DNA from: Xanthobacteraceae bacterium
GTDB taxonomy: Bacteria; Pseudomonadota; Alphaproteobacteria; Rhizobiales; Xanthobacteraceae
Direction of reading: 5' to 3'
Length of the DNA: 13,294 nt
Assembly (NCBI GenBank): GCA_030037105.1
Contig: JASHRY010000362.1
Coordinates: forward strand, 1 to 13,294
The notes beneath the pieces are model-generated. The model searched no databases, was not told the origin of the DNA, and was given only the letters and a program-made list of their open reading frames with translations. The translations under genes and the position numbers were made by a program. This document shows positions 1 to 6,772 of the stretch, in pieces (positions within the stretch are counted from its first letter, which is position 1; the number at the start of each line of letters is the position of its first letter).

Positions 1-368
1 CGATCGGCCAATATTCCGCCGAAAATCGGCGTGAGATAGACGAGCGCCGTGTAGAAGCCGTAGACCTGCGAGGACAGCGGCTGCACGGCGAGCGAACCGA
101 ATATCGCCTCGAGGCCGCTCTTCACGCCGGCAAGGCCAATGACATTGCCGGCATGTTGAGGCGCGAGTAGATATTTGGTCATGTAGAGGATGAGCAACGA
201 GCGCATCCCATAATAGGAGAAGCGCTCCCACATCTCGGTGCCGAAGAGAAAAGCGAGCCCCCGCGGATGGCCGAACAGGTCCCGGCGCGAGGCTCGATCA
301 CCGGACCGCACGATGGGATGGACGGATTGAACGCGCTTGGCCAAGACGGCAGCCTGCATCATTCTCAT
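1..368 (-). CDS. POT/PTR2-family proton-coupled oligopeptide transporter (partial, C-terminus beyond left edge)
   Basis: Inner-membrane symporter of the POT (PTR2) branch of the major facilitator superfamily, which couples di- or tripeptide uptake to proton entry. Only the first 122 residues lie in the window; the frame is still open at position 1. The sequence shows a soluble N-terminus of about 38 residues and then the family hallmark ExxERFxYYG in the first membrane helix (E45, E48, R49, Y52-Y53-G54). In known POT transporters this motif takes part in proton coupling. It is followed by GFYTALVYLTPIFGGILAD, matching the PTR2 signature around the second and third helices. The start is ATG at 368; in-frame ATGs at 362 and 359 are alternatives, and none has a clear Shine-Dalgarno. 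The gene is divergent from the molybdenum hydroxylase gene, with 93 bp between them. The family call is firm; the exact substrate is not shown. Confidence 0.85.
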   Translation of the reverse strand, partial: MRMMQAAVLAKRVQSVHPIVRSGDRASRRDLFGHPRGLAFLFGTEMWERFSYYGMRSLLILYMTKYLLAPQHAGNVIGLAGVKSGLEAIFGSLAVQPLSSQVYGFYTALVYLTPIFGGILAD

Positions 369-450
369 TGTCGGCAATCGTGAGTATAAACCGAGCGCAC
401 AAGGCGAACGCACGAGGGTCGGCCGGCGGGCGTCATGCTTCTAATCCGCT

Positions 451-457
451 GAGGAGG
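451..457 (+). promoter_or_regulatory. Shine-Dalgarno that fixes a GTG start
   Basis: The purine run GAGGAGG lies 4 bp ahead of GTG at 462. No ATG in the same frame is as well placed, so this site supports a GTG start for the downstream molybdenum hydroxylase gene. Confidence 0.75.
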
Positions 458-461
458 ACGA

Positions 462-2795
462 GTGAATAAATTCGGTATTGGTCAGCCGGTGCCGCGGCTG
501 GAGGATCCGCGCTTCATCACCGGCCGCGGCCGTTTCGTCGACGATATCGATCTGCCACGGCAATGCTACGGCGTCGTCGTTATGTCGCCGCACGCGCACG
601 CGCGCATCAAGCGCATCGACACGGCGAAGGCCAGGACGGCCGCCGGGGTCGTTGCCGTGCTGACCGGCGCCGACGTCGAGGCCGACAAGCTCGGCGGCTT
701 GGTGCCGTTGATGCCGGAAGATTTAGGCGGTCCCAAGGGCTATCGCACGCTGCGACCGATCCTCACCAGCGACAAGGTACGCGCGGTGGGAGATCGCGTC
801 GCTTTCGTGGTTGCGGAGACGCTGCGGCAGGCGCGCGACGCCGCCGAACTGGTCGAGGTCGAGTACGAGCCGCTGCCCGCAGTCATCAACGTCGAAGATG
901 CGGTCAAGCCCGGCGCGCCGGCGCTATGGGGCGAGGCGCCGGACAACGTCGCCTTCACGCTCGCGATGGGAAACAAGGAGGCCACCGACGCCGCCTTCGC
1001 CAAGGCCGCGCACGTCGTCACGCTCAAGCTCAACAATACCCGTGTCATCGCCAACACGATCGAGTCGCGCGCCGCCATCGGCGTCTATCATCCCGACAGC
1101 GACGGCTACACGCTTTACAACACGTGCCAGCACCCGCATGTCAGCCGCGCGTTTATCGCCGACGGTCCGCTGAAAATTCCGGAGAACAGGCTGCGCGTCA
1201 TCTCGCCCGACGTCGGCGGCGGCTTTGGCATGAAAAACGGCGGCTATCCCGAGGATGCGCTCGTGCTGTGGGCCTCGCGCCGTTGCGGCGGCCGGCCGGT
1301 CAAATGGGTCTCGACGCGCTCGGAAGCCTTCCTGAGCGACGCGCACGGGCGCGACCAGGCGGTGACCGGCGCGTTAGCGCTCGACCAACAGGGGAAAATT
1401 CTCGGCTTGCGCGTGCACGCCCTCCATTCCATGGGCTCGCACGTGTTCGAAGCGGCGACGGTGATCCCACTGAGCGTCGTCCGGCTTTCGCCCGGCGTGT
1501 ACGACATCCCGACGGTGCACGCCGTCGCCAAGGCGGTGCTGACTAATACGGCGCCGACCGCGCCCTATCGCGGCGCCGGGCGGCCGGAGGCGACGTTCCT
1601 CATCGAGCAGTTGCTCGATCGCGCCGCGGGCGTCGTTGGCCTCGACCCGGTCGAGATCAGGCGGCGCAATTTCATCCCGGCCGCCGCCATGCCGTACACC
1701 ACGCAGACCGGCATGACCTACGACAGCGGCGATTTCGCCCGCGTCATGGGCCAATGTCTCAAGCTTGCCGACTGGAACGGTTTTGCCAAGCGCGCCGCGG
1801 AGTCGAAGAAGAACGGCAAGCTGCGCGGCCGCGGCCTCGGCTATTTCCTGGAAGAGGCGGCGCTGCTCAATGAGCGCATGGAATTGCGCTTCGATCCCAG
1901 CGGGGCGCTAACCATCATCGCCGGCACCCACTCGCACGGCCAGGGCCATCACACCGTGTATACGCAGATGGCGAGCGAATGGCTCGGCGTGCCCTTCGAA
2001 TCGATCCGCTTCGTTCAGGGCGACACCGGGCAGGTGCTGTTCGGACGCGGCACCAAGGGCTCGCGCAGCATGCACGTCGGCGGCAACGCGCTCAGGCGCG
2101 CGGCCGACGCCATCATCGAGAAGGCCAAGCCCATGGCGGCGATGATGATGGAAGCGGCCGCCGGCGATATCGAGTTCAAGGGCGGCAGCTTCCGCATCGT
2201 CGGCACCGACCGCGCGCTGCCTCTGACCGAAGTGGCCAAGGCGTTCTACCGGCCGGTGTTCCTGCCGCCGCAGTTCGATCTCGGCCTCGAGGCCTCCGGC
2301 ACCTTCGCGGCCGAACCGCCGAGCTATCCCAACGGCTGCCACGTCTGCGAGGTCGAGATCGATCCGCAGACCGGCGTGGTGACGCTCGCGCGCTACGCAG
2401 CGGTGGACGATGTCGGCAAGGTTCTGAATCCGCTGTTGTGCGAAGGCCAGATCCACGGCGGCGTGGCGCAGGGCGTCGGCCAGGCGCTCATGGAGCGGAT
2501 CGTCTTCGATATCGACGGGCAGCTCGTCACCGGCAGCTTTCAGGATTACGCCATGCCGCGCGCCGACGACTTTCCCGATCTGCTCTCCGAGCTGACCGAG
2601 GTGCCGGCGCGCACCAACCCACTCGGCGTCAAGGGCGCTGGCGAAGCCGGCGCCACCGGCGCGCCGCCGGCCGTGATCAGTGCCATTCTCGATGCGCTCA
2701 AGCCGCTCGGCATCGATCACATCGACATGCCGGCGACCCCGGACCGCGTTTGGGCGGCGATCAACGGCAGCACCGCCAAGGCGGCCGCGGAATGA
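462..2795 (+). CDS. Xanthine dehydrogenase-family molybdopterin-binding subunit (CoxL-like, form II)
   Basis: Large catalytic subunit of a molybdenum hydroxylase (xanthine oxidase / aerobic CO dehydrogenase superfamily), 777 aa, about the usual length for CoxL-type subunits. The N-terminal a/b hammerhead domain begins near residue 10 (PRLEDPRFITGRGRFVDDI). The Mo-cofactor domain follows, with GGGFGMK at 252-258, PYRGAGR at 368-374, GQGHH at 493-497 and the catalytic Glu in GAGEAG (E728) near the C-terminus. True CO dehydrogenases (form I) carry a Cys loop (AYxCSFR). This one has the form II loop (AYRGAGR type), so CO oxidation is unlikely and an aldehyde, N-heterocycle or other substrate is more plausible. 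These enzymes normally need an FAD subunit (CoxM) and a 2Fe-2S subunit (CoxS). Neither is adjacent: the next gene is trcR and the upstream gene is divergent. GTG start with a strong Shine-Dalgarno. Substrate unknown. Confidence 0.9.
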   Translation: MNKFGIGQPVPRLEDPRFITGRGRFVDDIDLPRQCYGVVVMSPHAHARIKRIDTAKARTAAGVVAVLTGADVEADKLGGLVPLMPEDLGGPKGYRTLRPILTSDKVRAVGDRVAFVVAETLRQARDAAELVEVEYEPLPAVINVEDAVKPGAPALWGEAPDNVAFTLAMGNKEATDAAFAKAAHVVTLKLNNTRVIANTIESRAAIGVYHPDSDGYTLYNTCQHPHVSRAFIADGPLKIPENRLRVISPDVGGGFGMKNGGYPEDALVLWASRRCGGRPVKWVSTRSEAFLSDAHGRDQAVTGALALDQQGKILGLRVHALHSMGSHVFEAATVIPLSVVRLSPGVYDIPTVHAVAKAVLTNTAPTAPYRGAGRPEATFLIEQLLDRAAGVVGLDPVEIRRRNFIPAAAMPYTTQTGMTYDSGDFARVMGQCLKLADWNGFAKRAAESKKNGKLRGRGLGYFLEEAALLNERMELRFDPSGALTIIAGTHSHGQGHHTVYTQMASEWLGVPFESIRFVQGDTGQVLFGRGTKGSRSMHVGGNALRRAADAIIEKAKPMAAMMMEAAAGDIEFKGGSFRIVGTDRALPLTEVAKAFYRPVFLPPQFDLGLEASGTFAAEPPSYPNGCHVCEVEIDPQTGVVTLARYAAVDDVGKVLNPLLCEGQIHGGVAQGVGQALMERIVFDIDGQLVTGSFQDYAMPRADDFPDLLSELTEVPARTNPLGVKGAGEAGATGAPPAVISAILDALKPLGIDHIDMPATPDRVWAAINGSTAKAAAE

Positions 2796-2812
2796 GAGAA
2801 CCGCGGCAGCCT

Positions 2813-2852
2813 GGGGCATGATCGGCAAGCGCCGGGGCATGATCGGCAAGCG
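2813..2852. repeat. Two-copy tandem repeat, 19-bp unit with 21-bp period
   Basis: GGGGCATGATCGGCAAGCG occurs perfectly at 2813-2831 and again at 2834-2852, separated by CC. It begins 17 bp after the stop of the molybdenum hydroxylase gene. It is not inside a credible gene and has no obvious hairpin. It could be a local slippage duplication or part of a dispersed intergenic repeat. Confidence 0.8.
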
Positions 2853-2924
2853 TAGGAGCGGGATTGCGAGAATCGATCCTCTCCGGCATTGATTCCGCGG
2901 CATGACGCAAATCTGCGCGGCCGG

Positions 2925-2953
2925 TTGCAGCGGACGATTGAGCCGCCTATATT
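2925..2953 (+). promoter_or_regulatory. Candidate sigma70-type promoter for trcR
   Basis: TTGCAG (2925-2930) and TATATT (2948-2953) are separated by exactly 17 bp. The -10 element matches the TATAAT consensus at 5 of 6 positions and the -35 at 3 of 6. Transcription would start near 2960, about 75 bp ahead of trcR. The -10 lies in the loop of the hairpin at 2941-2962, so the two readings compete. This is inferred from pattern only. Confidence 0.3.
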
Positions 2954-2965
2954 GCGGCGGCTTTT
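2941..2965 (+). terminator. GC-rich hairpin with short T-run, possible intrinsic terminator
   Basis: AGCCGCC (2941-2947) pairs perfectly with GGCGGCT (2956-2962) around an 8-nt loop, and the 3' arm runs straight into TTTT (2962-2965). This would suit termination after the upstream molybdenum hydroxylase gene. The T-run is short, and the site lies only 70 bp ahead of trcR, so it could also act as an attenuator or be incidental. Confidence 0.4.
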
Positions 2966-3035
2966 CCGTTCATCGTCGATGACGTGAAGTGGCTTCGCCC
3001 CGGACGGGCGGGCGGAGCGCAGAGGAGATTTACCT

Positions 3036-3722
3036 ATGGCGACCGCGCCCTTGATGCCGAAAGCGACAGCCGTCTGGCTGGTCGAGAACACGTCGTTGTC
3101 GTTCGACCAGATCGCACAGCTCTGCAATCTGCATCCGCTTGAAGTCAAGGCCATCGCGGACGGCGACGCCGCTCAGGGCATCAAAGGACTTGACCCGATT
3201 CTGACCGGCCAACTGACGCGCGAGGAAATCGCCGCCGCCGAAGCCGATCCGAACCACCAGTTGCACATCGCCGATCCGAAGGTCCGCCTGCCCGAGGCCA
3301 AGCATCAGAAGGGTCCGCGCTATACGCCGGTCTCGCGCCGCCAGGACCGGCCGAACGCCATCCTCTGGCTGGTGCGCAACCATCCCGAACTCAAGGACAG
3401 CCAGATCATGCGGCTCGTCGGCACCACGAAGTCGACCATCCAAGCGATCCGCGAGCGCACGCATTGGAATTCGGCCAGCCTGACGCCGCTCGATCCGGTG
3501 ACGCTCGGCCTATGCTCGCAGATCGATCTCGACCTCGAGGTCCAGCGCGCGGCCAAGGAGAAGCCGGCTCCGGTCGAGGCGCAGGGAGCGACGCTCTTGC
3601 CGGCCTCGGTCACGACGGCGCCGAAGGAGGAGGCGGAACCGGCGGCCGCAGAGAAGTCCGACGAACTCAACGTCGAGGCGGTGCTCGCCAAGCTCAAGCA
3701 GATCGGCGGCAAGAGCGAGTAG
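3036..3722 (+). CDS. trcR: Cell-cycle transcriptional regulator TrcR (DUF1013 family)
   Basis: A 228-aa soluble protein that I recognise as the alphaproteobacterial DUF1013/TrcR family, which has been named as a transcriptional cell-cycle regulator. ATG start with AGAGGAGA at 3021-3028 as Shine-Dalgarno. Two similar helix-turn-helix-like blocks are visible. Residues 11-43 start AVWLVENTSLSFDQIAQL, and residues 107-141 start AILWLVRNHPELKDSQIMRL; they share WLV.N, a QI..L step and a closing AI. Between them is a linker that is less clearly structured. Residues 172-210 form an Ala/Pro/Glu-rich, probably disordered tail, followed by a short predicted helix (NVEAVLAKLKQIGG). The gene is transcribed alone: a hairpin and a repeat lie upstream, and a convergent gene ends 51 bp downstream. 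The family call is strong. DNA binding through the two blocks is inferred. Confidence 0.85.
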   Translation: MATAPLMPKATAVWLVENTSLSFDQIAQLCNLHPLEVKAIADGDAAQGIKGLDPILTGQLTREEIAAAEADPNHQLHIADPKVRLPEAKHQKGPRYTPVSRRQDRPNAILWLVRNHPELKDSQIMRLVGTTKSTIQAIRERTHWNSASLTPLDPVTLGLCSQIDLDLEVQRAAKEKPAPVEAQGATLLPASVTTAPKEEAEPAAAEKSDELNVEAVLAKLKQIGGKSE

Positions 3723-3773
3723 GCGGGTCGGGCCGGCCGGCACTCTTCCGGCTGCGCGGTGCGCCGATTCCGC

Positions 3774-4691
3774 TCACCCCCTGTTATTGCGCAGCACGAC
3801 GCAGGCGCCGCCGGCGGCGATGAGTTTGGCGCACAATTTCTCCAGATACGCGCGGTCGTCGTCGGCGATGCGAATCATGTAGCGCGTCGCGCTGCCCATT
3901 CCGGGCAGCCGGCCTTGCAGCACGATCGGCTCGCGGTTGCCGATCAGAGCGGCATATTGCTTCTGCAGCGCGCGGTAGGACGCCCAGGCCCGGCGCTCCG
4001 ACCAGTTTGCGGTAAGCTGCGCGCCCCAGCGCGGCACGTAAGCTGCCATGCGCCGCGCTTCCTGCTTCGGCGCCAGGATGAGGTGTGCGAGCCTGTTGCA
4101 GGGCACGCCCTGCGGAATTGTCGTCTCCGCGGTTTGCGGCGGCGACGGAGAAGCCCACTCGTCGGCCGTCCAACCGGTGATGATCGCCACGTAATTGCGC
4201 GTCTCGATCGGCAATTTGCGGCGGCCGGCGAGCCATTCGTTGACTCGCGCCGGACCGGCATTATATCCGGCCGCGGCCAAGCCGAGATTGCCGAACTTGT
4301 TGCGCAGCTCGTGCAGATAATTCGCCGCATGGCGCAGCGCCTCGATCGGGTCGAACGGATCGGCGAGGCCGCGGAAATCCGCCGTCTGCGGCATAAATTG
4401 CGCGATGCCTTGTGCGCCCTTGGGACTGACGGCAAGGGCATTGAAGCGGCTCTCCTGCCAGATGACGCGGGCAAGGAACTCGGCCGGAATTTCGTTCTCC
4501 GCTGCGGCCTGCTCGATCGTGCGGCAGATATCGCCGGCGGTCGGCGCGGCTTTGCCCGGCTGCGGCGGTCGGGCGCGCTCCTCCGCCGGGCGGCCCGCGG
4601 CCGGTTGCGCGGCGCCTCTCCCGCTCATGCCGAGGAGCGCGCTCAAAACCATCAGAGCGCAGGCGAGCGCCGGTCCGACACGATCCGTCAT
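3774..4691 (-). CDS. Secreted lytic transglycosylase with SLT and C-terminal SPOR domains
   Basis: Periplasmic murein hydrolase expected to cleave the MurNAc-GlcNAc bond with formation of 1,6-anhydro-MurNAc. Numbered from ATG at 4691 (305 aa), residues 1-29 form a signal peptide (hydrophobic core ACALMVLSALLG, cleavage near AAQ/PA). A Pro/Ala/Arg-rich linker follows. The SLT domain has the catalytic Glu in IWQESRFN (E80), GAQGIAQFMP at 92-101 and AAGYNAGPARV at 140-150. The C-terminal part, about 222-302, resembles a SPOR domain: WGAQLTANWSE, then YMIRI and two cysteines in LCAKLIAAGGACVVL. Such domains bind glycan strands stripped of peptides, which accumulate at the division septum. An in-frame GTG at 4712 would add seven residues (MRLTLRR). 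Neither start has a good Shine-Dalgarno, and I prefer the ATG. The gene is convergent with trcR. SLT is certain; SPOR is likely. Confidence 0.88.
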   Translation of the reverse strand: MTDRVGPALACALMVLSALLGMSGRGAAQPAAGRPAEERARPPQPGKAAPTAGDICRTIEQAAAENEIPAEFLARVIWQESRFNALAVSPKGAQGIAQFMPQTADFRGLADPFDPIEALRHAANYLHELRNKFGNLGLAAAGYNAGPARVNEWLAGRRKLPIETRNYVAIITGWTADEWASPSPPQTAETTIPQGVPCNRLAHLILAPKQEARRMAAYVPRWGAQLTANWSERRAWASYRALQKQYAALIGNREPIVLQGRLPGMGSATRYMIRIADDDRAYLEKLCAKLIAAGGACVVLRNNRG

Positions 4692-4734
4692 ACGGCGCAA
4701 TGTAAGCCGCACGCCGTCGCGAAATTGCCCGAAT

Positions 4735-4839
4735 CTACTTCGTCTTCGCGGCCGTGTATTGTGGCGACCACAGGATCGGCTGCACGCGACCGTCGGCGTT
4801 CTGGCTCAACCTGTCAACATCCGCCCCGCAACGCTCTTT
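4735..4839 (-). other. 34-codon open stretch after the CLC stop, possible gene remnant
   Basis: Directly after the TAA of the CLC gene the same frame stays open for 34 codons and ends at TAG (4735-4737). It has no ATG; TTG and GTG codons are the only possible starts, without a Shine-Dalgarno. The last 18 residues, GRVQPILWSPQYTAAKTK, read like the natural C-terminus of a real protein, and periplasmic solute-binding proteins come to mind. I cannot name a parent. This could be the decayed tail of a lost gene or chance in GC-rich DNA. Nothing else is evident in the interval 4692-4839. Confidence 0.2.
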
Positions 4840-6624
4840 TTATTCCTCGCCGACAAGTTCCTGCCGCCGGCGTTCCAGCTCCGCTGCATAGCGGCGCAGC
4901 GCGTAGGCCTCGGTCAGGAGCCCGAGAACGCGGCGGTCGCGATAGGAACCGACGACGGCGAGAGCTTCCGCCTCGGCGCGATCGAAGGCGAGCACCGCTT
5001 CCTTGATTGCCATGCCCGGAAGCAGCATATCGTCGCCGTTGTGGAGAAGCTCCTTGATCGATTTGCCCGAGGAGGCTTCCGCGGCGTGGGCATCCGCAAC
5101 CCGGACCATGCCGGCATAACGTTCCTCATCGTCGACCGCGACGACATAGGCCGTTGAGCCGAGCGGGAAGGCTTCGCGGAACGAGTCGATGGCGATCGTG
5201 GCCGGCACGGTGCGCACATCGTGACGCATCATCTTGCCCACCGTCAGCTCGCGCATCCAACCGACGTCGGCGGCGCTGCGGATCGTCTCCCCGCGCAGAT
5301 GGAAGCGCCAAGTCGCGAATGAATAGCCGAACACTTCCCGCGTCAGTTGCGAGGAGATGATCACGGCAATGAGCACCGCGGTCGTGAGCCACAGATCGCC
5401 GGTTGTTTCCAACGCGATGAAAATCATGGTCAGCGGTCCGCCGACGACCGAGGCCGCGAGCGCGCTCATGCCGATCACGGCATAGGCGTTCGGGTCGAAC
5501 GAGGCGCTCGGCCAGATTACGGCCAGGACGACCGCCAGGAGATGGCCGCCGAGCGCCCCGATCAGCAGCGAGGAAAAGAACAAGCCGCCGCGGAATCCCG
5601 AGCCGAGCGAAACGATTGACGCCATGATCTTGAGGACGAAAAAAAGCGCCACGGTCCACAGCGAAAGATCAAGCACTCCGGAAAGGCGCAAAGCACCGTG
5701 GCCGGACGACATCACCTGCGGCGACACGATGGCCAAAACGCCGACGCCGAGGCCGCCGGCCATCGTGCGCAGCCCCGGCCGCACCTTAAAGCGCACGAAC
5801 AGGCTTTCACACAGCGCAACGCCGCGCATGAGGACGATGCCGGCCGCTGCACACAGGAGGCCGATGGTTGCAGCGATCACCAGATCATGCGTCGCGACGC
5901 TCATGCCCTCGGGTGCGACGACGCCGACCTCGGCGGGCGCAAGCTGATGCGCAACCAAATAGCCGATCACCGCCGCGACGCCGACCGGCGCGAGACTGGG
6001 CGGCGAATAGCCGCCGATGATCAGCTCAAATCCATAGAAGGCGCCGGCGAGCGGCGCACCGAACGCCCCCGCAATTCCCGCGGCGGCGCCGCAGCCCACG
6101 AGAATGCGCAAATCGTTGCGGCGCAACCGAAACGCGTTGCCGATGCGCGAGGCGATGCCGCTCGCCAATTGCGTATAGCCCGCTTCCAGGCCCACCGAAG
6201 CTCCGACCCCGCTCGACCAGACGGTCTGCGCCGCAACGATGATGCTGCCGAGGAGCGACATGCGGCCGCCGTGCAGCGCATTCGCTTCGATCGGATCGAT
6301 TTCCCGTTCCGGCCGCCAACGCGCGATCAGCTCCCGGGCGACGCCGAACACGAGTCCGCCGGCAAGCGGTACGCAGACTGCCACGATGGGATCGAGTCGC
6401 AGCAATCCCGACAGCCGCTCGCTGGGACCGACGTGGAAGAACAGACGATGCAGCAGGTCGACGCTCGTGCCCATGACGGTCACGACCAGCCCCGCGCTCG
6501 CGCCGACCAACGCCGCCAGCGCGATCAGGCTCGATTCCCGCGCGCGCACGGCTGCGCGCAAGCGCCGCGGTATCTCCCATCGGCTGGCCATTTTGGCGAT
6601 CAAGGCGGCGGCCTCTCGCTTCAT
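4840..6624 (-). CDS. CLC-family chloride channel / anion antiporter with two C-terminal CBS motifs
   Basis: Inner-membrane CLC anion transport protein, 594 aa from ATG at 6624. Residues about 30-440 form the multi-helix CLC core, with GASVGLEAGY at 141-150 (E147 at the gating-glutamate position of the GxExP motif), AGAFGAPLAGAFYGFE at 185-200 and GSGFRGGLFF at 341-350. Y434 lies where the ion-coordinating Tyr is expected. Two CBS motifs follow (about 461-515 and 523-580) and may sense nucleotides. The selectivity motifs differ from E. coli ClcA: the GSGIP region reads EIDPI (108-112), GxFxP reads GLFFS, and the inner proton glutamate appears to be Leu (L201). Channel versus antiporter and the anion carried are therefore open. 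The frame is open upstream to 7209, but that part is antisense to the sugar dehydrogenase gene and has no transporter features. ATG 6591 is another possible start. Divergent from the sugar dehydrogenase gene, sharing a 148-bp gap. Confidence 0.9.
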   Translation of the reverse strand: MKREAAALIAKMASRWEIPRRLRAAVRARESSLIALAALVGASAGLVVTVMGTSVDLLHRLFFHVGPSERLSGLLRLDPIVAVCVPLAGGLVFGVARELIARWRPEREIDPIEANALHGGRMSLLGSIIVAAQTVWSSGVGASVGLEAGYTQLASGIASRIGNAFRLRRNDLRILVGCGAAAGIAGAFGAPLAGAFYGFELIIGGYSPPSLAPVGVAAVIGYLVAHQLAPAEVGVVAPEGMSVATHDLVIAATIGLLCAAAGIVLMRGVALCESLFVRFKVRPGLRTMAGGLGVGVLAIVSPQVMSSGHGALRLSGVLDLSLWTVALFFVLKIMASIVSLGSGFRGGLFFSSLLIGALGGHLLAVVLAVIWPSASFDPNAYAVIGMSALAASVVGGPLTMIFIALETTGDLWLTTAVLIAVIISSQLTREVFGYSFATWRFHLRGETIRSAADVGWMRELTVGKMMRHDVRTVPATIAIDSFREAFPLGSTAYVVAVDDEERYAGMVRVADAHAAEASSGKSIKELLHNGDDMLLPGMAIKEAVLAFDRAEAEALAVVGSYRDRRVLGLLTEAYALRRYAAELERRRQELVGEE

Positions 6625-6761
6625 TTTAATATAATCCGTGCCGACAATGACTGACGGTCGACGAATGTCGTTGCCGGGGGGCGCTGTCCCCAAGAAATTG
6701 TCATAATGGAACTCCCTTGATTGCGGCTTGTTCACGTCGCGCACGTGCCGAGAAACTCGCC

Positions 6762-6766
6762 AGGAG
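6762..6766 (+). promoter_or_regulatory. Shine-Dalgarno that decides the start of the sugar dehydrogenase gene
   Basis: AGGAG lies 6 bp ahead of ATG at 6773. The frame is open from 6728, but only the start at 6773 has a ribosome-binding site and puts a signal peptide at the N-terminus. Confidence 0.75.
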
Positions 6767-6772
6767 CACGTC

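Noticed and set aside
383..388. TATACT on the minus strand as a -10 box for the peptide transporter gene
   Set aside because: It would put the transcription start within a few bases of the ATG, and no -35 element is found at the right distance.
1908..2903. Long minus-strand open frame of 331 codons
   Set aside because: It is antisense to the molybdenum hydroxylase gene, which has clear family motifs throughout; the composition is Arg/His/Ala-rich with no recognisable motif.
3736..3752. GCCGG/CCGGC stem between the convergent trcR and lytic transglycosylase genes as a terminator
   Set aside because: The stem is only 5 bp with a 7-nt loop and no T-run on either strand; such stems are common by chance at this GC content.
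4655..4691. Lipobox (ALAC) near the N-terminus of the lytic transglycosylase
   Set aside because: The Cys would be at residue 11 from ATG 4691, too close to the start for a lipoprotein signal peptide; an ordinary signal peptide fits better.
3759..5006. Long plus-strand open frame of 415 codons
   Set aside because: It is antisense to the lytic transglycosylase and the end of the CLC gene, is rich in Arg/Ala/Gly, and shows no domain; it is a by-product of high GC.
5698..6654. Plus-strand open frame of 318 codons
   Set aside because: Antisense to the CLC core, full of Arg/His/Asp/Ala runs, with no ribosome-binding site or family resemblance.
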